Assembly: GCA_027886185.1 (NCBI GenBank)
Contig: WOAB01000583.1
Location: 1,302,001-1,366,000 of the forward strand
DNA: 64,000 nucleotides
Direction of reading: 5' to 3'
Source: Rheum nobile
Lineage: Eukaryota > Streptophyta > Magnoliopsida > Caryophyllales > Polygonaceae
Positions 1 through 10,449 of the stretch are shown here, piece by piece (position 1 is the stretch's first letter; each line of letters opens with the position of its first letter). Made by a program: the position numbers and the translations under genes. The notes under the pieces are model-generated. The model saw nothing but the letters and a program-made list of their open reading frames with translations, was not told the DNA's origin and ran no database searches.

Positions 1-890
1 ACATATATATGTAAGATCGGTCTCTATATGGTCTTGGATGTGGCATTAAATGTATAAAGTGGATTTGAATTTTATTCATGTGCGGTTATGCGAAGACCGT
101 GATATTTAAGCCATGTTGATGATCTTAAGATATATGCAAAAGATTGTGTTATCTCTGGACATGTATACATATAACATTTATTTATATGTATGGGTAATAA
201 TTAAATTCTTGTTAGTGTCATGTATTGTATGCTAACCACATATAGTGGCATTTGAAATTTCGTATGAGTGAAAGATGTGTGTTTACGTACCGTTAAATTG
301 GTGGAAGCACATGTGTATGACATAGAAAAAGTTTGGTCATAGTATGATCATGGTTGAAAAATCTAATTCCTCGAATTCATTCCATATAATTGGGTGATGG
401 AGGTGTATGGTGTATAATATATGTATAAGTACAATACGTATGACCATGATATAAGTCACATTAGTTCAAATTCCCATTTTATGTGACTTGATGATCAAAA
501 TAATGATCATGATATTTTAACTTAAATAGTTGACTTAAGTCTCAAGAGACTAAGGACAAGAATCTCATGAAGCAAATGAGGTCTTGTGTGTTTTTATGAA
601 GTCTACTATGCTTTGCATAGATTACTCATGTTTCTAGATTACTTGATTCAGGTCTACTGTATTTAATACAGATTACTTGATGAAAAGTCTACTAGGTTGA
701 CCAGATTACTTCTTAGTCTACTGGTCATGTTATGCCCTACAATATAGTTATACTGATTGGCTAAAACTTGACTCTACTATTTCCAAACAGATTAGTCATT
801 ACACCCTACTATACTCTGCATAGACTGGTCGGGTTATTATATTTTGTATATATGTTATGCGATTTATGGTGTGCGTTTTATTAACCAGAT
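1..890. other. AT-rich DNA upstream of the copia fragment, no gene
   Basis: No convincing coding sequence is seen here on either strand. The stretch is AT-rich and stops where copia integrase homology begins near 894. An in-frame TAA at 891-893 lies just upstream of the integrase reading frame, so the missing gag, protease and N-terminal integrase were lost or replaced at this point. The second half carries the stem-loop repeat listed separately. Confidence 0.5.
588..835. repeat. Degenerate repeat of TCTACT / short stem / AGATTACT units
   Basis: About six diverged units start with TCTACT or CCTACT and end with AGATTACT or a relative. Between these lies a small inverted repeat that differs from unit to unit: ATGCTTTGCAT near 608, TGTATTTAATACA near 657, GGTTGACC near 692, and a CAT/ATG-type arm near 813. 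The constant parts are conserved while the middles change but stay self-complementary, which suggests a structural constraint. The origin is unknown. Confidence 0.45.
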
Positions 891-893
891 TAA

Positions 894-3253
894 TCTCATT
901 ATTGTTATGTGTATTTACTACATGCTAAAGACGAGTCCCTAGATAAATTTAAGGTTTATAAAACTGAGGTTGAATTGCAACAAAATGACTTGATTAAGAA
1001 ACTACGCACCGATAGAGGTAGAGAATTTTATGATCCTGTGTATTTCCAATCCGTAGGCATTATACATGAGACTACGGCTCCCTACATGCCACAACAAAAT
1101 GGTGTGTCGGAGAGGAAGAATAGAGTCCTAAAAGAGATGGTTAATTCCATGTTATCCTACTCGGGATTGAGTGACGGATTTTGGGGTGAAGCCATGCTAA
1201 CGGCTTGCTATTTATTAAATAGGGTTCCTATCAAAAGGAACAAGATTACCCCTTATGAACTTTAGTACAAAAAGAAACCAAGCTTGAATTATCTTCGAGT
1301 TTGGGGATGTAGGGCGGTCGTTAGACTACCCCAGCCCAAGATTAAAACCTTGGGGGAAAGAGGTATTGATTGCATCTTTATTGGATATGTTGAGCATTCC
1401 AAGGCTTATAGGTTCTATGTGATAGAGCCTAATGATTCTATTTCGGTTAACACCGTGATTGAGTCGAGAGATGCAATATTTGATGAGAATCGATTCTCGT
1501 CCATACCTAGACCAAAGGATTTGGTTCCTAGTACAAGTGGAACTAAAGAAGAAGACGGTTCGGTCGTGCCTTCTAATGAGTCACCTATGCTCCGTAGGAG
1601 CAAGCGAGGGAGGATTGAAAAGTCTTTCGGTCCAGATTTCCAAGTTTACTTGGTTGAAGGATCTAGAGATAAAGTTTGGTTCCAATATTCATATTGCTAT
1701 CATATTGATGAGGATCCTAGGACTTTTAGTGAGACAATGAGGTCTCAAGATGTTGCTTTCTGGAAAGAAGCAATAAATGATGAGATGGATTCCATCATGG
1801 GAAATAACACATGGGTTTTATCGGATCTCCCACCGGGTTGCAAGCCTTTGGGCTGCAAGTGGATCTTTTAAAAAGAAGATGAAAGTCGATGGTACTATTG
1901 ACAAGTTTAAGGCTCGATTGGTTATCCAAGGCTTTAGACAAAAGAAAGGTATTGATTATTTCGATACCTATGCTCTGGTTGCTCGGATCTCCACCATTAG
2001 GTTGTTGATTGCCTTGGCGGCTATTAACGACCTTGTGATTCACCAAATGGATGTCAAAACGGCATTCTTGAATGGTGATTTGGAGGAGGATGTGTACATG
2101 AAGCAACCTGAGGGGTTTGTTATGCCCGGTAATGAGCATAAGGTGTGTAAGTTGGTAAAGTCATTGTATGGGCTAAAGCAAGCACCTAAGCAGTCATCAA
2201 AAATTTGATGAGGTTGTCTTGTCGAACGGATTCGATTTAAATCAGTCGGACAAGTGGTTATACATCAAGTTTGATAAATCCGGTAATGGAGTAATCATTT
2301 GCTTGTATGTTGATGACATGTTGATCTTTGGTACAGATCAAAAACAAGTGGACCTTACAAAGGCCTTTTTGTCATCAAGATTTGCCATGAAAGACATGGG
2401 AGAGGTGGATGTGATCCTTGGTATTAGGATCAAACGTGAGAATAAGGGACTCTCTTTGTCACAATCTCATTACATTGAGAAAGTGCTTAAGAAGTTCACT
2501 TGTGAGACTTGTTCTCCGGTTAGCACTCCTATGGATCCGAGTGTGAAGCTTATGCCCAATTCGGGTAAAGCTGTATCACAACTCGAGTACTCACAAGTGA
2601 TTGGATGCTTAGTGTATGCCATGACGAGCACAAGGCCGGATATTGCTTATGCGGTAGGCAAGTTGAGTAGATACACTAGTAATCCTAGTACTCATCATTG
2701 ACAAGCAATAAGGCGGGTACTCAAGTACTTAAAGGGAACCATGAATTATGGTTTGTCATATGTCGGATTTCCTTCGGTTCTAGAAGGATATTCGGATGCG
2801 AGTTGGATTACTAATATAGAAGATCATTCTTCTACTAGTGGCTGGGTATTCTTGCTTGGGGGAGGTGCCATTTCATGGGCTTATAAAAAGCAAACTTGCA
2901 TTACAAGTTCAACTATGAAATCGGAAATCGTAGCATTGGCCGCTGCCGGTAGAGAGGCGGAATGGCTAAGGAACTTAGTCTACGAGATTCCTTTGTGGCC
3001 GAAATCGGTGTCACCCATTTCTATCCATTGTGATAGTCAAGCTACTTTGGCTAAGGCTTATAGCCAAGTGTATAATGGTAAGTCGCGACACCTGGGCGTT
3101 AGACATAGCGCGGTACGTGAGTTGATCACTCATGGGGTGATTACTATTGAGTTTGTCCGGTCTCAACAAAATTTGTCGGACCACTTGACAAAGGGGTTAG
3201 CCAGGGACTTGGTGATCAAGTCGGCTATTGGGATGGGTTTAAAGCCCGTTTAA
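894..3253 (+). pseudogene. Ty1/copia pol fragment: integrase, reverse transcriptase, RNase H
   Basis: This is the 3' half of a copia polyprotein. Integrase core residues run from about 900 to 1263 (TAPYMPQQNGVSERKNR is the conserved core), followed by the LRVWGCRAVVRLP and RDAIFDENRF region to about 1500. Reverse transcriptase runs from about 1777 to 2700, with KTAFLNGDLEEDVYMKQPEGF and the catalytic YVDDMLIFG near 2306. RNase H and the C-terminal SRHLGVRHSAVRE and DHLTKGL motifs end at the stop at 3251-3253. It is broken by a TAG at 1264, frame changes near 1868 and near 2195, and a TGA at 2699-2701 where the family has Trp. The N-terminal half (gag, protease, early integrase) is absent. It was an autonomous retrotransposon polyprotein and is not functional now. 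Confidence 0.93.
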
Positions 3254-3773
3254 AATCTCTAATGGTAGGACACCCAATTCCCCTCTAATATGACGTTAGA
3301 GGCTGAATTCAATGTGGAAAGCCTACACTTAGAGTTTGGAGCACATGTTCATACTTCATCCCAATGTATGTGCTCGGACCTGCAAGTAAAGTTAGGTTGA
3401 AGATTCTCTTCTTAATGGATCTTTTTGGAAAAAAAAATGCATTTGCAGGTGCATGATTAAAAGAATCCACCTATACGAGCGTGAAGTGGTGCCTCTTCAA
3501 CTAGCCCGGGCTTGGCTTTGTATGCGTTCGTGAATGGATAAGGACACATGGCTAGAATAGTGTCAAGTTAGCACTTGAAGTAGTGTAGAAACTTGTATGT
3601 GTTTGTATCTTCAGGTAGTCAAATGAGTTGATAGGTTCAATCCTTTGGACACCCTGATTCTCGATTATTTGGAATGTGTACTACACTAATGTGGAAATTC
3701 AATCCTAAGGACATTTTCATTTATGCATGAGTTTGTGTTTGATGTATGTATAGTGAATCAAGGATTACACTAA

Positions 3774-3786
3774 AATGGGGGAGGAA
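3774..3786 (+). promoter_or_regulatory. Copia polypurine tract
   Basis: The purine run AAATGGGGGAGGA directly precedes the TG of the 3' LTR at 3787. This is where plus-strand DNA synthesis is primed in LTR retrotransposons. Its position just outside the LTR fixes the LTR start. Confidence 0.85.
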
Positions 3787-3982
3787 TGTTGGTGATTTTA
3801 GTATCATCGGTCATTTAGTGTAGTCGGGATTCGCTCAAGACTTAAGGAGTTCGTTTGGTGCATAACGAGGTTCGGGAGTGCAGAGTGCACACTCGTGTGC
3901 GTGGATTCGGACTCAGAATTACGTAACGTGTCGGGGTTCAAGAGGCGGACACTGTGAGGGTGATTTCCGGGGTCCTAAGGGT

Positions 3983-4174
3983 GTGCACGGTTTGTGACAA
4001 ACCGTGCACCATGGACCACAACTGTGCAGAACAGAACAGAGGCCGGATTTGGCCACTGTAAGGCCGCACGGTTTGTGGCACGGTTTGTCACTAACCGTGC
4101 GGTGTCTCAGAACTCGTTTTCTGGCTCTCTGAAGGAAGGCACGGTTTGGGGCACGGTTTGTCACAAACCGTGCC
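3983..4174. repeat. Three long palindromes sharing GCACGGTTTGT in the copia LTR
   Basis: The palindromes are: 3983-3995 paired with 3997-4009 (13-bp perfect arms, 1-nt centre); 4064-4073 with 4093-4102 (arms CCGCACGGTT / AACCGTGCGG); and 4151-4160 with 4164-4173 (arms GCACGGTTTG / CAAACCGTGC). Extra half-sites (GCACGGTTTG) lie at 4078 and 4139. All are 100-300 bp upstream of the TATA box, inside U3. Confidence 0.9.
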
Positions 4175-4277
4175 TCTTGCCGGGAAGGAAGTTTTGGCGG
4201 GTTTTTAACTAACTTAACCGCTAAAACTACTTTTTAACCTCCTAAACCGACTTATAACTGCCTAGATTCCTATGCTC

Positions 4278-4285
4278 TATATAAG
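4278..4285 (+). promoter_or_regulatory. Copia LTR TATA box
   Basis: TATATAAG lies downstream of the palindrome cluster and about 240 bp before the proposed LTR end, a normal position for the U3/R boundary. The transcription start is expected about 30 bp downstream. Confidence 0.7.
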
Positions 4286-5070
4286 AGAGGGTTTGGGGCA
4301 AGTCTTGGCTACGCGAGATATAACGATCTCTCAAATCGAACAAAACCGAAAACTTCAAGTGTTTTCTTTTGATTTGCCTGAATCATTAGAGGTGCGATTG
4401 TCTTATCCCGGATCAGATTTCGTGTAACCCGAGGCAACAAGTATAGGGTCGAAATATTGATTTTGGAAAGTGTTCAAAACACGATTCAATTGATATCCAA
4501 GACAACCGAAGATTGATCAACAAGACATCCTTATACAACACCAAATACACTTCCATTCTCTAGCATGTATGATTGCATCTTAGATGGAGACATAAATCTA
4601 CTATATAATTACTAAACACAAAGACCTACTAAGCCACGTGGCACTCCTACAATAAGCCAAAAAAAAATTCGCCACGTGGCATTATGCTGTTAATTTGGAC
4701 ACGTGGCGCTCAATCCATTTTTTCCGACTTTGTGTTTTTTTCCTTAAATCAAAGATCTTGCAGTATATTTGTATAATAATTTATTTCCCAAGTTGTAAAT
4801 CAATGATCAACCATTATATTTTTATAACAATTTATTTCCTAAACTATATTACAAAATAAACGTGAAGGGCAATTTAAGATCATACAAACTAAAAGATTTT
4901 TTTAGCCAAAAAAAAAAATGTTAACGAACTCACCATTTTCAGCATCCAATTAGATATGGTTGTTTTAAACCTATTTTGAAAATTATATTACTAATTTATT
5001 ACGATTTAATTATTTTTAATTAAAAACCAATTAGATAGGATTGTTTAACAAAATCGCACCACTTCCAAAT

Positions 5071-5243
5071 TTCCTTTCTACGTACTATTGTTAACGAACT
5101 TTAGAATTTGAATTTGAATATTTATTATTTAATATTAATCTCCTTTTTGAATTTAAATGAGATGAAATTTTACAGGAAGTGTTTCGTTTCAAATTAATAT
5201 ACATATCAAAAGTTCGTTAACACTTAGCAATAGTACGTAGAAA
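5071..5243. repeat. Inverted repeat (MITE-like) inside the Helitron
   Basis: The left arm 5071-5103 contains CTACGTACTATTG and TTAACGAACTTT. The right arm 5208-5243 is its reverse complement except for a 7-base interruption (CTTAGCA). The interior of about 105 bp is AT-rich. A lone copy of TTAACGAACT also occurs at 4922. It fits an old MITE or foldback element; no clear target duplication is seen. Confidence 0.6.
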
Positions 5244-6286
5244 TACATATCTTAAATTGATTTACATATCAAAATGTTATTCTACTAATTTCCTTTCTCA
5301 CCTATCTATATACATATTAAAGCAATGAAATTTAGAACCACCATATTGATTTTGGGTCAACCAATCTTAGGTGTCAATTTGTGACTAATTCTTTAAAATT
5401 AAATTTTAAATATTTTAACTTTTTAAAAAACTTAACAAATATAATTTGGTTATATGGTTTGTTACTGGATTTTTAGTCTTCTTCAACAAATATACATCAC
5501 ACTCTAGGGAACAAATTAATTCTCAATTTTAAAACAAATCTTTTAAATAGGAATAAATTGTTACCGGTATCAATTTTAAAACAAATCTTTTAAGTAGGAA
5601 CAATTTGTTTATCCAACTAACTAAAATCTTGTGAATTTACAATTAATTCTCATTTTTATTTGCTTTTAAAGTAACTAACTCATTTGTTTCAGCTAGATAT
5701 TAATTCCATTCTATCAAATTAATTTAAGTCATTAATTAATTAATTAATTTTATCCTTATCAAATCTTGATATCTTAACAATTAATTTATATTGTTTTATA
5801 TTTGATATGAATTATCTGTTATAAATCTACCACTTTAACATAAATACTCACGGGTGTGTAGCTTTATTTGTTAAGACATTGTTTAGTTAATAATAGTTTC
5901 AATAGTAGATATCACATATTAGTGAAATCTATTTATAAGTTTTAAATAATGCTAATCCCATATATGTAATTTCAGTTAACAAGAATTAAAGTATTTGTTA
6001 TGATTAATATTCATACATATTTATAGTTTTAGACTATCATAATGTAACTTATTGTTAATTGATTTTTTTAGATTATTTGAAGAGGTAGGTTGCAATCAAG
6101 ACTTCTTATTATGGTTATTATAAAATTGACAATATATTTTATACATTAGTTATCCTATATTTTATTTTTTATTGTATGTAGGATATTGTTTAGAAAGGGT
6201 GTTATCGGAATATATCACTGAGTATACTTATTATATTTTAATATAAATGAATATAAATAGGGTCAATCGGTTTGACAGAAGTTCAT

Positions 6287-6935
6287 AAGCCCAAATTAGG
6301 TGAACCGCGTATAAAAGCCCAATAATCGAATATATCAATTCTCCGAATTAGTAAATGATTAAAAAATGTTCTAATTGGGCCTTCTATCCCATTTATCCAA
6401 TATGTTTACCAAACTTTATATAACAGTCTATATACAGATATCAGAAAACTTAAAAAGATATCAAAAAACTAAATGAACATTTTTTGCAAAGCTTTATTAG
6501 TCCAATTTAGACCAAGTCTACACACATATATTTTACTAGCCCAATTTAAACCCATTCAATTTATTTAAACATGGGCCTTATATTAGAACCAATGTTGTGT
6601 AAACCAGTAAATCAGCAGGCCCATTATCTTAATATTTAAGTCGTAGTATTGGGCGAATAAGCTCATTAACAATAATTCATTTACGCAGGCTGCTAAAGTA
6701 TATTAGCTAAGTTAAGTAGATTATATTTTTTTTGTTACACAAACATAATGTAAGGCCGATATATTATATTCAGAAGGTCATATTATTACATATATTGGTA
6801 ATCCCATTAGTATCAAATCTTTTTAAGCCCAATATATAAAGCCCATTATCATAGCGAATTCTGTGTAAGTGAGTATATAATACAACAAAGCCCGTTAACT
6901 TGATTTGTAAAAATTTATTGGGCCAGTAAGCCCAT
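6287..6935. promoter_or_regulatory. Cluster of AGCCCA / GGCCCA-type motifs
   Basis: Roughly a dozen AGCCCA, GGCCCA or TGGGCC/TTGGGC hexamers occur in 650 bp of otherwise AT-rich DNA, for example near 6288, 6316, 6376, 6538, 6573, 6617, 6827, 6842, 6922 and 6929. Such hexamers resemble plant site II (TCP-binding) promoter elements. No gene is visible next to them, so the function is uncertain; they may be a captured promoter or a decayed tandem repeat. Confidence 0.35.
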
Positions 6936-7070
6936 TAACAATAATTCATTTATGTAGCCGACTAAAGTGTATTACCTAAGTTAAGTATATTATAGTTTTT
7001 TTGTTAGCCAGACATAATGTAAGGGCAATATATTATATTCAGAAGCTTATATTACTACATAAATTGTTAG
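6655..7070. repeat. Direct duplication of about 150 bp, 268 bp apart
   Basis: The block 6655-6805 (from AAGCTCATTAACAATAATTC) recurs at 6923-7070 (from AAGCCCATTAACAATAATTC). Both include TTAAGTA, the poly-T run, ACATAATGTAAGG and ATATATTATATTCAGAAG. The copies differ by scattered substitutions. The duplication lies within the Helitron and holds no ORF. Confidence 0.75.
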
Positions 7071-7394
7071 TTAAACTACTTTTATTACTACATATATTAA
7101 TAATCAAAGAAAAATATAGATAAACACGAATCTTCATGAAGAAGAATCTAGATTAACATAACATTTCGCACTTAAAACCAAAAAATGAATGAATGAAATG
7201 TGAGCATGATATTATGCTATATTTCTATCTGAAATTTGTAAAATTTTAAAACAATGAAATCACAAAACCAGTCGAAATCACTGAAATTTGTCAAAATATG
7301 TAAAATTTGTTAACATAAGGGAATTTATGATTTCAAACATCAAATTATCTCACAAGCCAAACGATTAAAGATTGAGATTAAAACATGAACATAT

Positions 7395-7735
7395 TACCTT
7401 CGTTGCCTTAGGGAGAACCCCATAGCCTCCTTATTCAAGGTACCTTTATCAAGCTCTAGAAGATTACAGATGAACACATCCTCAACAAAGTCCAGAAGTC
7501 GTCATACCATTTTATTAAAAAAACAAATTAGTCACAGGATACGAAACTGATAAAGCAGCAAAAAAATAAACACAACATGAAATCCAAAATCCCCGATTTT
7601 TTTTTAATTTTGGACACAGAACAAGTCAGATTATGATTTAAAAACGAAAAAATATCCGGAGAAGGAAATTAAAAAAGAGAAATGTTAAATACCTTTATGA
7701 AGCTCCATATCTATGAAATACTTAGGGTTTAGTTA
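7395..7735 (-). pseudogene. Possible captured exon fragments in the Helitron
   Basis: On the - strand, a short ATG (MELHK) near 7712 is followed by GT (GGTATTTAACAT). Further on, an open stretch 7500-7401 reads LLDFVEDVFICNLLEL then DKGTLNKEAMGFSLRQR and stops at a good donor-like site, AAG|GTAATA. This could be the first exons of a host gene captured by the Helitron, or chance. I do not recognise the protein. Confidence 0.2.
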
Positions 7736-8526
7736 ACCCTTCTTTAGCCAGATCCAGATCTGTTGTCGTCCGTTGTCATCCTCTGGATCTAAACGAGATT
7801 GTAGAATAATCTATTTTTTTTGTGGATATGTGATAAACTTATTTGGATGAAGAATAAATCGGATCTTGAACATGTAGATTAGAGAGTTTTTTTGTGAAAA
7901 AACCAATTTGGATCTCAAAGATTTGAACAAAAACAAAACGAAGGCTTGGATGATATTTCCATAAAGATGAAATTCAAAGTTTCAAGAATTGGAAAGATTG
8001 AAAGAGGAAAGAAACTATGTGGATCGAACTTGAAAGATTGAAAGGGGAAAGAAAATTCTTGAAACTTCAAGAATACGAGTGTGAAATCCAAACACGGCGC
8101 CGGGTTTCGGCGTCTGTAAAATGGTCGAGGAGTTGCTTTGGGCTTGGCCCAATTACTTGAATCAGATGATGGGCTTCGTTTATATATGGACGAGGTTAAT
8201 GTTATGGGCTTGGCCGAGGTTAACAAATTTATTGTTAATTTTGTATTTTTATTATAGTGCACATATAATTAAATAATTATATTAAATGTTAAGTTTGTAT
8301 TTTTATTTATTTTGTTACTAAAATATATCTGCAAAGTCCCATTGACTATTGTATGTATGAATAAAAACAAAAATAATATAATGTTGACATTTGGTGATAT
8401 TAGATATACATAATAAGGGATAAATTATTGTTAATATAAATAATAACTTTTTACATAAATTGAGATTTTTTTAGTTTGGCGTCTATTTCAGTTATGCATT
8501 TATTCTAATTGGTCCTTAAAGCACAT

Positions 8527-8943
8527 TAGGCTGCTTCGAAATATTGATCAGACTTCAGGTTTATGCAACGGGACGAGATCACACAGCTTGCCAGTCATGT
8601 CATACAAGGGAGAATTATTTCATGCTATAATATTGGACATACGGTTTTGATTCCTCGCATGATAATGTCATCGTCAGACACTTCATTTCCTTTTAAGTTT
8701 CAACGAAAATAATTTTCCTTGACTGTCTGTTTTGCTATGACCATAAACAAGAGCCAAGGACAATCTCTTGCCAATGTCGATTTGTATCTTTCACGTCCTA
8801 TTTTCAGTCATGGTCAGTTTTATGTTGCTTCATCAAGGGTGACTAGTAAGAAAGGTTTAAAGATCTTGATTTGCAACAAAGACAAGAAGAAAAATAATAC
8901 TACAACCAATGTAGTATACAAGGAAGTTTTTAATAATTTATAG
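8527..8943 (+). pseudogene. Helitron PIF1-like helicase, C-terminal remnant
   Basis: RLLRNIDQTSGLCNGTR (8527 on) matches the family's conserved region before the last helicase motifs. A frameshift follows near 8578. After it the frame reads IGHTVLIPRM, then FPFKFQRK, a TAA at 8709, and CFAMTINKSQGQSL with VDLYLSRPIFSHGQFYVASSRV to the stop at 8941-8943. The SQGQSL and YVASSRV blocks are helicase motifs V and VI of the PIF1 family used by Helitrons for rolling-circle transposition. The Rep domain and the rest of the helicase are gone, so the element cannot move by itself. Confidence 0.9.
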
Positions 8944-9273
8944 CAATTTTGAACATCGTGCCATCTTTTATGTTTCACGTCATTTTCATGTATTAGAGTT
9001 AAATTAACTTTTTTATTATGTTTTATCGATTTACATGTATTGATGTAAAAGATTGTGGCTATGCGTGTTTGTAAGACAACTTAACCAATTTTTATGATTA
9101 ATAAAGTTATGAAGAGTTTCGTCTCTCTTTATATAATGTAATTTTATATCTTTAATTTTTTTAGTCAATTTGTCATTTTTAATTTAAATAACTAATCAAA
9201 TATATATTAAAATAATAATTATTCGATAATAAAAATATACGATTATTACAAATGTAAAATAAAATAAAAAAAT

Positions 9274-9290
9274 CCCGTGCAAGGCACGGG
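9274..9290 (+). terminator. Helitron 3' hairpin
   Basis: CCCGTGC, loop AAG, GCACGGG: a perfect 7-bp stem 7 bases upstream of the terminal CTAG. In Helitrons this hairpin is thought to act as the transposition terminator. Confidence 0.92.
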
Positions 9291-9301
9291 TATTACACTA
9301 G

Positions 9302-10048
9302 TTATTACTAGAATGTAAACTGTAGCGTATGAATCACATAGGCATATTATCCTTCCTTGTAAGTAGGGCAACTACACCAAGATCGATTCAAAACTCCTGC
9401 CATATGTATACTGACTGGACAATCAAATTACAAAAAATTGTTCTTTATTTCAACATCATGCCTTATGTATACAACACAAAAATATGGTGAAAGAAGATCA
9501 TAAAAGTTCATCATAAAAGTTCACCATCCCCCATTGATCGTCGCTTGGTAAAGTAGCAAATGAAAGTTCAACTTGATCTTTCATAGAAAAGTAAGATTTT
9601 GGGCTTCTTACCTCCCTTGTGAATTGCATGGTGGTATATTTGTTATCAATTCCAGACGTACCAAACACATGCGAAAAGCAAGATCCATTTTTTATGTTTA
9701 TATTGATCAATATGTTTCAGAACTCATAATCAATGAATGATCAAATTAAACATAGTGAATGTCGAACAAACCACATGTTGAGAAAGTTGCACCAGAAATA
9801 TATATATAGTAGGAAGACAATACATGGATCTACTCTTCCTCATATCTTGACACGTATGTGATAGGTGGAGACATGGAGGCTTGACACACAATGAATAAAG
9901 ATAATACATATTAAATGACAATTGTGTAATTAAATTAGAAAAAAAAGGGTTAAAAAATATACTATTCATTTAGCCATCTTTGACTTTTAGAATAGTAAGA
10001 AACTCAAATTAAGTTAATATTATGTACTCCGTATTATATTTTATTCGG
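9302..10048. other. Spacer right of the Helitron, mostly unassigned
   Basis: This is AT-rich single-copy-looking DNA between the Helitron and the MITE. Apart from a possible - strand exon at 9498-9715 I see no coding sequence, RNA gene or repeat that I can support. Confidence 0.4.
9498..9715 (-). pseudogene. Unrecognised short ORF, possible exon fragment
   Basis: The - strand frame reads about 70 codons (FGTSGIDNKYTTMQFTREVR ... DQWGMVNFYDELL) with balanced composition, unlike the surrounding AT-rich noise. A donor-like GAG|GTAAGA lies inside at about 9614, so the real exon might end there. I do not recognise the protein. It may be an old host gene fragment. Confidence 0.22.
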
Positions 10049-10223
10049 TTTTTCTAGTGTGTGTCCATGAACACATGCTAACAAGTAAAATAGGAAAATA
10101 TTTTTAAAATATTCCCTAAAGGAGAATGAGTAAACTTTTAGCAACAAAAATTAAACTAATAGATAAAAAATTATTGCTAAAAATGGAGTTTAGAGTGTGT
10201 CTATGGGCACACACTAGAAAAAA
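10049..10223. mobile_element. MITE-like element with 26-bp terminal inverted repeats
   Basis: The left arm 10049-10076 (TTTTTCTAGTGTGTGTCCAT) is matched by the right arm 10194-10223 (ATGGGCACACACTAGAAAAA), with a 175-bp body lacking coding capacity. The superfamily is unclear because no certain target duplication can be read. It may be an hAT- or Mutator-type MITE. Confidence 0.6.
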
Positions 10224-10231
10224 CCTATTTT

Positions 10232-10436
10232 TCAAACCAACATTCAGTTGGTCTAGTGGTTTGGTGCTAGACTCCCTTAAGCGTTCTATCTAGAGGTCTC
10301 GAGTTCGATTCCTATTGGAGGCGTGCATGGAGATATTGATGTTGGGAGGGTCTACCACTTTGTGTGCCAATAATACCCCGGTCTGAACGTAGAGGGGTTC
10401 CGACTGATCGAATTAGGCGATCAAGACCTAAAAAAC
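10232..10436 (+). mobile_element. tRNA-derived SINE, 205 bp, with 13-bp TSD
   Basis: A pol III A box (TGGTCTAGTGG, 10249-10259) and B box (GTTCGATTC, 10303-10311) lie 54 bases apart as in tRNA genes. The body ends in an A-rich tail (CTAAAAAACAAAAA). It is flanked by perfect 13-bp direct repeats AAAAACCTATTTT at 10219-10231 and 10437-10449, so both boundaries are exact. It is not a functional tRNA gene: the acceptor stem and the rest of the cloverleaf are missing. It lies directly beside the MITE's right arm. Confidence 0.92.
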
Positions 10437-10449
10437 AAAAACCTATTTT

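Larger units (their letters stand above)
3787..4522 (+). mobile_element. Copia 3' LTR
   Basis: The LTR starts TGTTG right after the polypurine tract and probably ends CAACA at 4518-4522, giving 5-bp matching ends and about 736 bp. No 5' LTR is in the window, so the right end is inferred from the terminal inverted repeat alone. The LTR holds three long palindromes (3983-4174) and a TATA box (4278-4285). This is the U3-then-promoter order expected for a + strand element. Confidence 0.75.
4597..9301 (+). mobile_element. Helitron, 4.7 kb, non-autonomous relic
   Basis: The 5' end is TCTACTATATAATTACTAAA preceded by A (4596). The 3' end is CTAG at 9298-9301 followed by T (9302), matching insertion between A and T. 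A perfect 7-bp hairpin (CCCGTGC-AAG-GCACGGG, 9274-9290) lies 7 bases before the CTAG, the canonical Helitron terminus. No target duplication is present, as expected. Inside are a helicase remnant (8527-8943), direct and inverted repeats, and long AT-rich DNA. A second Helitron-like 5' end, A|TCTATATACATATTAAA, occurs at 5305, so a nested or alternative element 5305-9301 is possible. Confidence 0.9.

Noticed and set aside
7716..7741. Telomere-like TTAGGGTTTAGTTAACCCTT
   Set aside because: Only one short, imperfect inverted occurrence, not an interstitial telomere array.
7915..8262. 115-codon - strand ORF
   Set aside because: Ser/Phe/Pro-rich translation of an AT-rich antisense stretch, no recognisable domain and no splice or promoter context; probably chance.
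9730..9969. 79-codon - strand ORF right of the Helitron
   Set aside because: Hydrophobic AT-rich chance ORF without start context or similarity that I recognise.
10249..10311. tRNA gene suggested by A and B boxes
   Set aside because: No acceptor stem or cloverleaf; the 13-bp TSD and A-rich tail show a SINE.
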